64,000 nt of DNA, taken from contig CAYNDH010000006.1 in NCBI GenBank assembly GCA_964395665.1, positions 1-64,000 on the forward strand, given 5' to 3'. The DNA is from JAEZAF01 sp964395665 (GTDB taxonomy: Bacteria; Chloroflexota; Anaerolineae; Aggregatilineales; Phototrophicaceae). The notes under the pieces were generated by a model, which saw only the letters and a list, made by a program, of their open reading frames with translations, was not told where the DNA came from and searched no databases. Position numbers and translations under genes: made by a program. Below are positions 23,592-32,840 of the stretch, one piece after another; the stretch's first letter is position 1; each line of letters opens with the position of its first letter.

Positions 23592-25673
23592 ATGACAGCT
23601 AAAATTCATCTCACAGCAGAAAATATCCTGAAGCAAACACTTGGCCCCGCATCTGCCTTTCGTGAGGGACAGTGGGAAGCGATTGAGGCCGTGGTTCAGC
23701 AGCGACAGCGGCTGGTCGTCGTTCAGCGCACAGGATGGGGTAAAAGCCTTGTTTACTTCATCGCCACCCGCCTGAACCGGATACAGAATCGTGGGATAAC
23801 GGTTTTAGTCAGTCCACTGCTCTCGCTCATGCGGAATCAGATCGCACAGGCGGAGAAATTTGGCCTGTGTGCGAAGCGGATTGATAGCACCAACCGTGAT
23901 GAACATAATAGCATCACGCAGGCACTGATCTCCGATCAGGTCGATCTTCTTCTGATTTCTCCGGAACGCCTCTCAAATCAGGCTTTCCGTGCCAGCATCT
24001 GGCCGACGATACGCCCACAGATTGGCCTGCTGGTCATCGACGAAGTTCACTGTATCTCGGATTGGGGGCACGACTTCCGACCTGATTACCGGCGGGTCAT
24101 GCATATTCTGGCAGAATTGCCATCTTCGACCTCTGTCCTGGGGACTACAGCAACAGCCAATACCCGCGTGATCGACGATATACAGACGATTTTAGGCGGT
24201 GATGTTCAGGTATCCCGTGGATCACTGATGCGTGAAAGCCTGCGCCTGTATACCTATCCCGAACCGATGTCAGCCGCTAACCGGCTGGTGCTGCTGTCTC
24301 ATCTCCTCAGGTCCATCGCCGGAACTGGCATCATCTACTGCACAACCATCCGTGACTGTGAGATCGTCGCAAAATGGCTGATACAGGAAGGGTTCCCGGT
24401 CGCCGCCTATCACTCTCAGGCAGAAAATCGAGAGCAGCTTGAAACCGATCTTCTGCAAAACAGGCTGAAGGCCCTTGTCGCCAGTGTCGCGCTCGGCATG
24501 GGATTCGATAAGCCCGATCTCAGCTTCGTCATCCATTATCAACTGCCAGGTTCGATCATCAGCTATTACCAGCAGATTGGCCGTGCCGGTCGCGGCATCG
24601 ACAATGCACACGTGATCCTGATGCATGGCCCGGAAGATCGCGAAATTCAGGAATATTTTCTGGACTCCGCCTTCCCACCAGTGGACATCATGCAGGCAGC
24701 AGCACAGCAATTCGAAAGAGGGCGCAGCTTTTCCAGAAGTGAGCTTCTTATTGAATTTAATCTGAATAATTCAGTGGCCGATAAAATCATCCAGCAGTTC
24801 GAGATTGAAGGTTACATCGTCAGCACTGACGCCGGCTACGTCAAGACCGGCCAGTCAGTTCCAGATTTCAGCCGTTGGCAGGAAATCACCGCCAGACGCT
24901 ATCGGGAGCTGGAGCAGATCGAAGCCTTCATCGCTTCTGGAGACTGTCTAATGAAGTTTCTGGCATACGCACTTGAAGATCCCACGCACCCAGACCGGTG
25001 TAATCGCTGTAAAAACTGCCGTTCGTCAAAGAGCATTTTTGCCCCTGATGAGGACGCCTATCGCCGTGCGCAGCACTTCTTATGGAACGGCGAACCGCTC
25101 TGGATTAAGCCAAGGTTGCAATGGGCAAGGCGCAGGATGATCACGCCACGCGCCAAACTCAAGCACACCAATGAGACCGGCATGGCGCTCTCTTTCTACA
25201 ACGACGAAGGATGGGGCAAGTCGGTTAAAGCAGGAAAATATATCCAGAAACGGTTTTCTCAGGAACTGGTCGCAGCCTCACAGGAGTTGATACAGCGCCA
25301 CTGGGCAGGACAGATCATGTGGGTGACGAATATCCCCTCAACACGCCACCCGCACCTGGTATCGGACTTTGCCCGACGGCTGGCGGATGCCCTGCATCTG
25401 CCCTATGTGGAAGCAGTGCTTTGCACCAGCCCCTACCCTGAACAAAAGACCATGCAGAACAGTCTTCTCCAGCTTCAGAATATCGCGAATGCCTTCACGA
25501 TCGGCGCTGGTATACCATCGACACCTGTTCTGCTGGTCGATGACATTATTGATTCAGGGTGGAGTCTGACGCTGGCCGGGTGGCTTCTGCGTGAACATGG
25601 CGTCGCCCAGGTCTTTCCATTCGTACTGGCAAAGGCCGCAGCAGGCGGAGACAGACAAACCACAAGCGGATAA
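23592..25673 (+). CDS. RecQ-family helicase fused to a phosphoribosyltransferase domain
   Basis: A 693-residue protein. The SF2 helicase core has Walker A TGWGKS (47-52), DEVH (150-153) in VIDEVHCISDWGHDFRPDYR, GTTATAN and motif VI YQQIGRAGRG. A RecQ zinc-binding segment with DRCNRCKNC lies near 475. A winged-helix domain is not obvious. The C-terminal ~200 residues form a type I phosphoribosyltransferase domain with an intact PRPP loop VLLVDDIIDSGWSLT (646-660). Housekeeping RecQ lacks this domain. The enzyme may unwind DNA and modify or sense a nucleotide; its substrate is not predictable. The eight-base spacing to the DprA-like gene points to a joint function, possibly genome defence. Confidence 0.9.
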   Translation: MTAKIHLTAENILKQTLGPASAFREGQWEAIEAVVQQRQRLVVVQRTGWGKSLVYFIATRLNRIQNRGITVLVSPLLSLMRNQIAQAEKFGLCAKRIDSTNRDEHNSITQALISDQVDLLLISPERLSNQAFRASIWPTIRPQIGLLVIDEVHCISDWGHDFRPDYRRVMHILAELPSSTSVLGTTATANTRVIDDIQTILGGDVQVSRGSLMRESLRLYTYPEPMSAANRLVLLSHLLRSIAGTGIIYCTTIRDCEIVAKWLIQEGFPVAAYHSQAENREQLETDLLQNRLKALVASVALGMGFDKPDLSFVIHYQLPGSIISYYQQIGRAGRGIDNAHVILMHGPEDREIQEYFLDSAFPPVDIMQAAAQQFERGRSFSRSELLIEFNLNNSVADKIIQQFEIEGYIVSTDAGYVKTGQSVPDFSRWQEITARRYRELEQIEAFIASGDCLMKFLAYALEDPTHPDRCNRCKNCRSSKSIFAPDEDAYRRAQHFLWNGEPLWIKPRLQWARRRMITPRAKLKHTNETGMALSFYNDEGWGKSVKAGKYIQKRFSQELVAASQELIQRHWAGQIMWVTNIPSTRHPHLVSDFARRLADALHLPYVEAVLCTSPYPEQKTMQNSLLQLQNIANAFTIGAGIPSTPVLLVDDIIDSGWSLTLAGWLLREHGVAQVFPFVLAKAAAGGDRQTTSG

Positions 25674-25818
25674 GCCGGTTTCAGGTATTCATTCTGAAAG
25701 GCATTCCCCTATACAATTGTGCATGACAGACCTGAAGGAACGGGCTGATGGTAATACGCAGTCACCTTCCATATCAGGCTGTTTTCATCGTATGCTGACC
25801 TATTAGATGAGAGCACCT

Positions 25819-26919
25819 ATGACTCACACGTCACAATTTCGTCAATCGCGCCGCATCCTGATACCGCTGACCCTGCTTAGCCTGCTGATCCTCATCCTGA
25901 CCGGGGCTATCAGTGCGCAGGAAGCCACCCTGACCGTTTCCCCTACCCCTGAAACTACCGCTACTGAAGAACCCGCCGCCACCGAAGAACCCGCTTTCGT
26001 CGTTGCCAACGATCTCACGATCAACGGACTACGCGCAGTGGTTGCGGAGATCGAAGGCAGTGACATTCTGATTGAACAGCGGATCGCAGATGGCGCTAAT
26101 TACACCCAGTACATCGCCAGTTACCGCTCTGAAGGCAACAAGATCTACGGTCTGCTGACCATCCCGAAAGGCGAGGTACCGGAAGGCGGATTCAAGGCAA
26201 TTGTCTTCAATCATGGCTATATCCCGCCCACCAGCTACCGCACCACCGAACGCTATGTCGCCTATGTCGATATGCTGGCGCAGAGTGGTTTTGTGGTTTT
26301 CAAAATCGACATGCGCGGACACGGCATCTCTGAAGGTGAACCCATCGGATCATATTTTTCGCCCGCCTATACCATTGACGCGATTTCCGCCCTTCGCAGC
26401 CTTCAGCGCATGGAGAATATCGACCCGAATGGCATCGGGATGTGGGGACACAGCATGGGCGGGAATCTGGTACTGCGGGCGATGCTGGTCGAGCCGGATA
26501 TCCGCGCCGGTGTGATCTGGGCGGGGGCGGTTTACAGCTACGATGATTTCAACACCTATGCCATTACCGATACATCATTTGTCCGCGTCCCGAACTCATC
26601 CGGAACCCGTCGCAGCAGTGAGATCTTCGAAGCCTATGGCCGCCCGGATACCCGTGAACCGTTCTGGCGGGCAGTCTCGCTCACGGCCAATATCGAATCC
26701 CTGCGAAGCCCGGTTCAGCTTCATCATTCGATTGATGACGATGTAGTAAATATCGGCTACTCACGGGATCTGGGCGTGATTCTGGCGGAAAATGAGAAGG
26801 CCTATGAGTTCCACGAATACGCCAACGGTGGACACAATATCGCCGCACCCGCCTTCAATCTGGCGATGAGCCGCACGGTCGAATTCTTCAGGCAGCACCT
26901 GTACGCGGTCGAGAATTAG
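25819..26919 (+). CDS. Secreted alpha/beta hydrolase (prolyl-oligopeptidase-like)
   Basis: A 366-residue exported hydrolase. The signal peptide spans about 1-34, followed by a short Thr/Glu/Pro linker. The catalytic domain shows the oxyanion region FNHGYIPP, the nucleophile elbow GHSMGG, the acid in HHSIDDDVV and the His in NGGHN near the C-terminus, so the triad is complete. Similar proteins are acyl-peptide or ester hydrolases; substrate unknown. Start: ATG 25819 has GAGAG upstream; an ATG four codons earlier (25807) is possible. A strong terminator follows. It is not obviously linked to the DprA-RecQ pair. Confidence 0.85.
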   Translation: MTHTSQFRQSRRILIPLTLLSLLILILTGAISAQEATLTVSPTPETTATEEPAATEEPAFVVANDLTINGLRAVVAEIEGSDILIEQRIADGANYTQYIASYRSEGNKIYGLLTIPKGEVPEGGFKAIVFNHGYIPPTSYRTTERYVAYVDMLAQSGFVVFKIDMRGHGISEGEPIGSYFSPAYTIDAISALRSLQRMENIDPNGIGMWGHSMGGNLVLRAMLVEPDIRAGVIWAGAVYSYDDFNTYAITDTSFVRVPNSSGTRRSSEIFEAYGRPDTREPFWRAVSLTANIESLRSPVQLHHSIDDDVVNIGYSRDLGVILAENEKAYEFHEYANGGHNIAAPAFNLAMSRTVEFFRQHLYAVEN

Positions 26920-26953
26920 CCCAACCCACCGACGTATCGCAAAAGATATTCAG

Positions 26954-26991
26954 CAGGAATCCCGCGTCAATTCCGGGATTCCTGTTTTTAT
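26954..26991 (+). terminator. Intrinsic terminator after the secreted hydrolase
   Basis: CAGGAATCCCG / CGGGATTCCTG is a perfect 11-bp stem followed by TTTTTAT. It lies between convergent genes; on the minus strand it comes just after the MalG-type permease stop. Confidence 0.9.
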
Positions 26992-27005
26992 GGGCTGATA
27001 CAGGA

Positions 27006-28256
27006 CTATCCCTTCACGCCCGAACTCGCGACACTGGCGATGAAATACCGCTGCGCCAGAATGAAGATGATGATCGGCGGCAGGATCGCCACCGCTGCAC
27101 CCGTCAGGACCAGATTAGGCTGATCGGCAAACACATTTCGCAGCCGGATCATCGACAGCGTCAGCACATGATTGGCCGTGTTGCCCTCACCGATGATCAG
27201 CAGCGGCCAGAGGAAGCTGTTCCACGCATACAGGAAAGAGAAGATCGCCAGCGTCGCAATCGCGGGCTGACTCAGCGGCACAAAGATCGTCCACAGGATA
27301 CGCATCCGGCTGGCCCCGTCCATACGCGCCGCCTCTTCAATCTCTTTCGGGATCGTCATGAAGAACTGGCGCATGAGAAATGTCCCATAAGCGGTAAAAA
27401 TCCACGGCACGATCAGCGACACCAGTCGATTTTCCCACCCGATAATGACCATCAGCCGGTACATGGGGATAATCAGCACGACAAACGGGATCATGATGGA
27501 GCCAAGATACATCAGAAAGAGCGTGTCCCGCCCGCGAAATTGTAAACGCGAAAACGCATAACCCCCGAAAATTGATGTCACCAACTGGCCGAGCACCACA
27601 CCCAGCGTTACGACAGTGGTATTGACCAGCGCCCGATTGAGATTCAGCTCACCAAAAGCGCGGCTGTAATTGCCGAACTGAAAGTCCACGAACTCCGCCA
27701 GCGGCGCGGTACGAGCCACGGCATAGGTGAAAAGCTCCGGATTATCAGGATCTGCGAATTTATCCAGCGCACCGCGATACGCCAGCAGCAGACGCTGCGT
27801 GCTGCCTTCTTCCGTCGTGACTTCATAAAGGTCGAAATCATCTTCCGAACCATCAGTGCTTTGGACGATCACGGTTTCATCGGTTGGGATGGCCTGATCA
27901 AGCGGGACCTGCACCAGAATGCTGCTCGCACGCGGTGAAGCAACATCAATGCGATCTTCGGTGGTGAAGAAGCCAAAGTTCTGGCGTCCGCCTTCCACCA
28001 GCAGCATCTCACGTTCCATACCATCAATGATGAAGCGATAGACCGGCATCGTCTGATCCCCGACCACGCGCATTTCGGGCGAATACGGAAACAGGCGCGG
28101 CGGAAAATGGAAGACATCGGTCGAATTCTTGAACGATGTCATCAACATGTAGATGAACGGAAAAATCATCAGGAAGGCGAACACAGTCAGCAGCAGATAG
28201 AGCACTGCATGGGTCAGAACGGTATGCCAGCGAACAGGATTCACAGCTACAGACAT
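27006..28256 (-). CDS. Sugar ABC transporter permease, MalG type, with a large external insertion
   Basis: A 416-residue inner-membrane subunit of a carbohydrate ABC importer (CUT1). Six helices and the EAA loop EEAARMDGASRMRILWTIFVPL, which docks the ATPase, are present. Ordinary MalG proteins are about 280 residues; here roughly 130 extra residues are inserted between helices 1 and 2 (about 45-185), outside the membrane. The ATG at 28256 has AAGGG upstream, although an ATG at 28280 overlapping the previous stop is possible. It follows the MalF-type gene with near overlap. No ATPase gene is in the operon. Confidence 0.88.
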   Translation of the reverse strand: MSVAVNPVRWHTVLTHAVLYLLLTVFAFLMIFPFIYMLMTSFKNSTDVFHFPPRLFPYSPEMRVVGDQTMPVYRFIIDGMEREMLLVEGGRQNFGFFTTEDRIDVASPRASSILVQVPLDQAIPTDETVIVQSTDGSEDDFDLYEVTTEEGSTQRLLLAYRGALDKFADPDNPELFTYAVARTAPLAEFVDFQFGNYSRAFGELNLNRALVNTTVVTLGVVLGQLVTSIFGGYAFSRLQFRGRDTLFLMYLGSIMIPFVVLIIPMYRLMVIIGWENRLVSLIVPWIFTAYGTFLMRQFFMTIPKEIEEAARMDGASRMRILWTIFVPLSQPAIATLAIFSFLYAWNSFLWPLLIIGEGNTANHVLTLSMIRLRNVFADQPNLVLTGAAVAILPPIIIFILAQRYFIASVASSGVKG

Positions 28257-28272
28257 GATGTTGACATCCCTT

Positions 28273-29979
28273 CTAGGCATCGTAAGCGCTGGTGCGCTGA
28301 ATGCGGAACTGGGCGACCGTCACCAGGAAAATCAGGGCGAACACCACCCATGCGATCGCCGATGCATAGCCGAAGTTAAAACGGAAGAATCCCTGATTGT
28401 AGAGGTAATAAACCGATGTCACCGCATTCTCAGGGATCGGCACCGCCGGAAACAGTGCATATGGTTCGTTGAAGACCTGTAGACCGGTGATGATCGTGGT
28501 AATCATCACAAAAAAGGTCGTCGGCACCAGCAGCGGGATGGTGATATAGCGCAGCGTGCGCCAGCGATCTGCGCCGTCAATCGCGGCGGCCTCATACATC
28601 TCCTGCGGGATACCCTGAAGGCCGGCAAGGAACAACACGGTATTGAAGCCGACCACCTGCCATGCGGAGAGGATCACCATCGAGATCAGGACCGTTCCCG
28701 GCCCTGTCAGCCATGCAACCTGTGGATCAGGGATCTGCAGGCCGAAGCTGTTGAAGAAGCCGATCACGCCACTGATCGCATAATTGATAAACCCGATGGT
28801 CGGATCATACAGCCAGCGCCAGATCAGCGCCGTCCCGACGACCGCCGCCACCGATGGCAGAAAATAAATCGCCCGAAAGAACCGCATCCCCGGCAGTTTC
28901 GAATTGAGGATGAGCGACAGTCCCAGCGCCGGGATGACACTCAGCGGGATCAACAGCAGACAGTACAGGATCGTATTACGCAGGCTGATCCAGAAAAGCG
29001 TATCCTTTGCCCCGATCACATAGGTCGTCCCGCCCAGATCAAAAGTGCCTAATACGGTATAGCCGAATGTCAGCGCGCTTTGCAGCGTCCCGCCGGATAC
29101 TGCCTGCGGCCTGATCTCCAGTGCGAAAATATCCGCATAATTCCCCAGGCCGATGACCTCTGGAATCTGGCCGACGGTGCTGTTCGTGAAGCTCAGATAA
29201 AACGACAACAGCAGCGGCCCGGCGAAGAACAGCACAAATCCGATGATATTGGGCGAGAGCATCATCCAGCCCTGCCATGCTGCCGCCTGTGCCTGTGTCT
29301 CGCCAAAATACTCGCCAGTTCTGAGCAAACTCCGAGCCAGCACCGTGAACATAATCAGCAGCACTGTCAGCACCCATGTCAGCGGACTGCTGTATGCGGA
29401 CAGAATTTGATTGGCAAGCGCCAGAACATTGGAAAAGAAAAGTACGGCGATCAGTGTGCCCATACCGAGCAGAATGCCGAAGGTCTCCAGCCGCTGCCCC
29501 ACGCCGCCAGACAGATGTCCGCCGAGCCAGAAACAGCCGTAAGCAATCGGGAAGCCGATCAGCATCCATGGGTTCGCCATCAGCCCATCGACGATCAGTT
29601 CAAAGCTGAGGAAGAAGCCCCACAGATGCAGCAGGCCAACCGCACAGGCCACCAGCCCGATATATTGCAGCACCAGCGCGGCATAACGTCCGCTGACGCG
29701 ACGCCGCCATAATTCGACGCTGCTGTAAATAGCAATCAGCGCCGGAATAACAGCAGCCCCGGCCAGAAAGATAATCACCGGACGGCCCAGCCGGACGAGC
29801 TGCTGAACCAGCGTGCTATCGCCTGAGGTGGCATCGCGCAGGCCGTAGAGATTCAATGCCAGCAGCACCGAGAGCAGTACGATACCGATATTGGCGAGAA
29901 TGCTCGCCGGGATCACGACGGGCATTGAATGCGATTCGTCTGGTAATGCCCTTCGTATCACCTGATCCGTCGTGCCCAT
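28273..29979 (-). CDS. Sugar ABC transporter permease, MalF type, with extra N-terminal helices
   Basis: A 568-residue permease. The C-terminal ~330 residues are a normal CUT1 MalF-type domain with the EAA loop MYEAAAIDGADRWRTLRYITIPLL. The first ~220 residues add about six further helices (LVVLLSVLLALNLYG-like segments, then HLWGFFLSFELIV and others) that ordinary MalF proteins lack, and a periplasmic loop is present near 285-335. The partner is the MalG-type permease just downstream. Start ATG 29979 has AAGGAAA upstream. A MITE-like element separates it from the binding-protein gene. Confidence 0.87.
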   Translation of the reverse strand: MGTTDQVIRRALPDESHSMPVVIPASILANIGIVLLSVLLALNLYGLRDATSGDSTLVQQLVRLGRPVIIFLAGAAVIPALIAIYSSVELWRRRVSGRYAALVLQYIGLVACAVGLLHLWGFFLSFELIVDGLMANPWMLIGFPIAYGCFWLGGHLSGGVGQRLETFGILLGMGTLIAVLFFSNVLALANQILSAYSSPLTWVLTVLLIMFTVLARSLLRTGEYFGETQAQAAAWQGWMMLSPNIIGFVLFFAGPLLLSFYLSFTNSTVGQIPEVIGLGNYADIFALEIRPQAVSGGTLQSALTFGYTVLGTFDLGGTTYVIGAKDTLFWISLRNTILYCLLLIPLSVIPALGLSLILNSKLPGMRFFRAIYFLPSVAAVVGTALIWRWLYDPTIGFINYAISGVIGFFNSFGLQIPDPQVAWLTGPGTVLISMVILSAWQVVGFNTVLFLAGLQGIPQEMYEAAAIDGADRWRTLRYITIPLLVPTTFFVMITTIITGLQVFNEPYALFPAVPIPENAVTSVYYLYNQGFFRFNFGYASAIAWVVFALIFLVTVAQFRIQRTSAYDA

Positions 29980-30130
29980 AAACTATTTCCTTGCATGAAA
30001 ATTAGTTGGAATGATTTTAGTGACAGCCGTAGTTATCGGCTGCTGAAATAATTAAAAGGAGCGATGCAGCCTGTCTGATCACTGGTCGAGCCTGTCCAGC
30101 CCGCACCGCTCCGGTGAAACGACAAACTTA

Positions 30131-30329
30131 GAACCTGTTTGGAAATTGGTTACGGGTGCGGACAGGGCGCCATTGCAAGCAATGCGGCCCTGTCCCTGCA
30201 TTCAGCATGTGCATTTATGCACCGTGCATTTATGCACCTTGTAGGGACAACGCCTAAACATGCTTGCATGTCGTTGTCCGCTGTTTCCATAACATTCAGA
30301 GCAGGTTTTCTGAATATTCAAACAGGTTC
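30131..30329. mobile_element. 199-bp MITE-like element with TIRs and TTA target duplication
   Basis: Terminal inverted repeats GAACCTGTTTG (30131-30141) and CAAACAGGTTC (30319-30329) are exact, with weaker similarity beyond. Both sides are flanked by TTA (30128-30130 and 30330-30332), consistent with a 3-bp target duplication as in IS5-family relatives. There is no coding capacity. Inside are a hairpin (GGACAGGGC ... GCCCTGTCC), two tandem GTGCATTTATGCAC palindromes and a second hairpin (GGACAACG ... CGTTGTCC). It ends 9 bases downstream of the binding-protein stop, between that gene and the permeases. A transposase in trans is inferred. Confidence 0.75.
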
Positions 30330-30338
30330 TTATACGAA

Positions 30339-31643
30339 TTACATGTCTTCTTCAGAGACAGTGAACAGCGGCGCGACGGTTTCGCAGATCGTGTCAGCGA
30401 AATCCTGCGCGCTCATCTCGCCGTTGAAGACCGCCGTGATCCCCGTGCCGTAAGCCTGATCAATAGCGGGCCAGTCACCGTAGAACAGCGGTGCTTCGGT
30501 GCGGACATCCGCCGCCATGGTGCCGTCGATGAACGCCTGATTGTCTACGCCGCTGTCCGGCAGTGTCGCAAGGAACAGGTCAACCGCTTCCTGTGTCGCA
30601 CGGCTGGGGATATTGGCGCCCAGACTGGCGATTTCACCCTGAATTTCGTCACTCGTCAGGCGCGTGACCAATTCCCATGCTTCTTCCGGGTGTGCGGTAT
30701 TGGCATTGACTACATACGCGCCCCAGAACAGCCAGTTGGTCGCCTCACCCGATGGACCGATGGGCAGCGGCGCCACATTCCAGTTGAAGCCAGCATTGGC
30801 TATCGTGCCGGGTGTCGCCCAGCGTCCATTCAGGAACATGCCCACACTTCCGGCAAGGAAAGGCGGTTCACTGTCGGTCCCCCACGGGACCGCTGCACCG
30901 CTTGCGAACAGACCAGCCGCAGTTTCCAGACCGGCGGCGGTCGCGTCATTATTCAGGCCGCAGGCGGTGTAATCTTCATTGAAGAAGCTGCTGCCCGCCG
31001 CGTTGACGAAGTAGCCCCAGTTCGCCCACCATGCGTTCATGCCGAAGCCGTAGATCTCATCACTCAGATCGCTGATGGCCTCAGTCGACTCCACGAAACG
31101 ATCCCATGTCCAGTCATCGCCACCTGGGTAATCCAGACCTGCTTCATCAAACAGGTCGGCATTGTAATAAATGGCAAATGCCGAGACATCACGTGGCAGG
31201 CCCCACAGCGCATCAGATCCTTCTTCAACCGGCGTCGTCAGGAAACCCATCGGGCCTTCGTAGAAGTTTTCCGCGCTGTATTCACTGTCCGCACTCGCCA
31301 GATTCGCAAGGTTGAGGATCAGCCCGGCCTGTGCAAAACGCGCAATATCCGTGCCCGGAATCCAGAAGACATCCGGCGCAGTCCCGGCTTCGATTTCAGT
31401 CACCAGCACGTCCTGATAGCTTGAGCTTTCAGATCCACCCGGCTCATAGACCAGCGCCACGCCATCCCATGCAGCGTCAAGCGTCTCGCTGGCAGCGGTG
31501 TAAACATCAATCTCCGCCTGATTATCCGGACGGGTACGCCAGCGCAGCGTCACTTCTTCATCCTGTGCATTGACCAGCACTGTGGACATCATCAGCAGCA
31601 GGGAGACGATCAGCCCTGCATTCAGCATCATTCGCTTATTCAT
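30339..31643 (-). CDS. Extracellular sugar-binding protein (family 1)
   Basis: A 434-residue secreted or surface-held solute-binding protein of a CUT1 importer. The signal peptide spans about 1-27 (LIVSLLLMMSTVLVNAQ), without a lipobox Cys. The mature part shows the family features VTEIEAGTAPDVFWIPG, LWGLPRDVSAFAIYYNADLFDEAG and GVDNQAFIDG. The ATG at 31643 has AAAGGAG seven bases upstream and begins the signal peptide. Permeases lie downstream across the MITE, whose hairpins may protect this message and help give more binding protein than permease. LacI-family control is likely. Confidence 0.9.
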   Translation of the reverse strand: MNKRMMLNAGLIVSLLLMMSTVLVNAQDEEVTLRWRTRPDNQAEIDVYTAASETLDAAWDGVALVYEPGGSESSSYQDVLVTEIEAGTAPDVFWIPGTDIARFAQAGLILNLANLASADSEYSAENFYEGPMGFLTTPVEEGSDALWGLPRDVSAFAIYYNADLFDEAGLDYPGGDDWTWDRFVESTEAISDLSDEIYGFGMNAWWANWGYFVNAAGSSFFNEDYTACGLNNDATAAGLETAAGLFASGAAVPWGTDSEPPFLAGSVGMFLNGRWATPGTIANAGFNWNVAPLPIGPSGEATNWLFWGAYVVNANTAHPEEAWELVTRLTSDEIQGEIASLGANIPSRATQEAVDLFLATLPDSGVDNQAFIDGTMAADVRTEAPLFYGDWPAIDQAYGTGITAVFNGEMSAQDFADTICETVAPLFTVSEEDM

Positions 31644-31759
31644 ATACAGCTCCTTTAAATTTCTATTCAATACAATTCAGCTTTATCTACAGGCAGCGGC
31701 GAATTGATCTTCTGTCTGGCACTCACCCCCCTTCACTTACAGACTGCGAACACTTGACA

Positions 31760-32773
31760 TCACGCGGGTGCAGCGGGTGCAGTAGAACCCCGAATGATTA
31801 ACTGGGTGGGTATAACACACGGCTCTGCTGCTTTACCGTCCAGCAGGTCGAACAGTAAATTCGCTGCGGTCTGCCCCAGCAGCGGCGCCTGATTGCTGAT
31901 CGTCGTCAACGGTGGAGCAAAGCTGGCAGCGGCGGGGATATCGTCGTATCCGATGACTGAAATATCATCCGGGACCTGTTTACCGAGTGAGCGAATATGC
32001 TGGACTGCGCCCATCGCCATGCGGTCATTCAGGCAGAGCAGCGCGGTCAGATGCGGATGTTCATCCAGCAGCGTTTTTGCACCTTCAGCGCCGCTCGAAA
32101 CAGAGAAATCGCCTTCGACAGCGGGCAGCGTGTCGTAATTGATCCCATGACACTCGGCCATGACGCGCATCCCGCGAAGCCGGTGGTGGATGGAGAAATT
32201 CAGGCGCTCATCGACCGAGATGATCCCGATCTGGCGGTGTCCCAGTTCAAGCGCATATCCCATCAGCTTTTCGCCCCCGCCGTAATCATCGGTGCGGACG
32301 CTGAACTGTGTCTGATGATAGCCAATGGAGACACACGGCACCCCGCGCCGGTGTACCGGTTCAAGCACGGACGCCGCCGGGACATTATCCAGCGCGATGA
32401 TGCCGTCCAGATAACCGCTCTGGACAAGGCGCAGATAACGATCATCCGGGCGGTCATTGCTCAGTCGTGGTGTACTAAGCAGCATGTTATAGCCGCGTGC
32501 GTAGCACTCACTCTCAATCCCCTGCACTATATGCAGCACAAAGGGGTCGGTAAAGAGCAGGTCGTTGACGTAAGGGAACACCACGCCGATGATCTCTGTC
32601 TTGCCAGAGGCGAGTGCGCGTGCCGGGAGATTGGGCGTATAGTCCAGCACCTCGATGGCGTGCATCACCTTCTGACGCGTCTCTTCGGTGAAGTACGGCG
32701 TATTAGAGAGGACTTTCGAAACCGTCGCAGTCGAGACACCCGCGAGTTTCGCTACGTCGGAGAGAGTTGGCAC
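31760..32773 (-). CDS. LacI-family transcriptional regulator
   Basis: A 337-residue repressor. The N-terminal HTH and hinge are textbook: TLSDVAKLAGVSTATVSKVLSN, followed by TRQKVMHAIEVLDYTPN. A periplasmic-binding-protein-like effector domain follows. The start is the GTG at 32773, with CAGGG about 9 bases upstream; a TTG six codons earlier lacks a ribosome site. A perfect 16-bp palindrome lies 35 bases upstream, as expected for autoregulation. The binding-protein and permease genes follow on the same strand, so it most likely controls this sugar operon; the inducer is unknown. Confidence 0.92.
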   Translation of the reverse strand: MPTLSDVAKLAGVSTATVSKVLSNTPYFTEETRQKVMHAIEVLDYTPNLPARALASGKTEIIGVVFPYVNDLLFTDPFVLHIVQGIESECYARGYNMLLSTPRLSNDRPDDRYLRLVQSGYLDGIIALDNVPAASVLEPVHRRGVPCVSIGYHQTQFSVRTDDYGGGEKLMGYALELGHRQIGIISVDERLNFSIHHRLRGMRVMAECHGINYDTLPAVEGDFSVSSGAEGAKTLLDEHPHLTALLCLNDRMAMGAVQHIRSLGKQVPDDISVIGYDDIPAAASFAPPLTTISNQAPLLGQTAANLLFDLLDGKAAEPCVIPTQLIIRGSTAPAAPA

Positions 32774-32807
32774 AATAAAAATCCCTGGCAATAAAAAATA
32801 TCAGTTT

Positions 32808-32823
32808 AGTTAAGCGCTTAACT
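32808..32823. promoter_or_regulatory. LacI-family operator
   Basis: AGTTAAGCGCTTAACT is a perfect 16-bp palindrome with the central CG typical of LacI-family sites, just upstream of the lacI-type gene. No second copy was seen directly before the binding-protein gene, so the whole operon may be read from here. Confidence 0.8.
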
Positions 32824-32840
32824 ATCTATCAGGATAGTAA

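Noticed and set aside
30264..31424. Plus-strand ORF of 386 codons
   Set aside because: It is antisense to the sugar-binding-protein gene and begins inside the MITE; its composition is that of a shadow frame.
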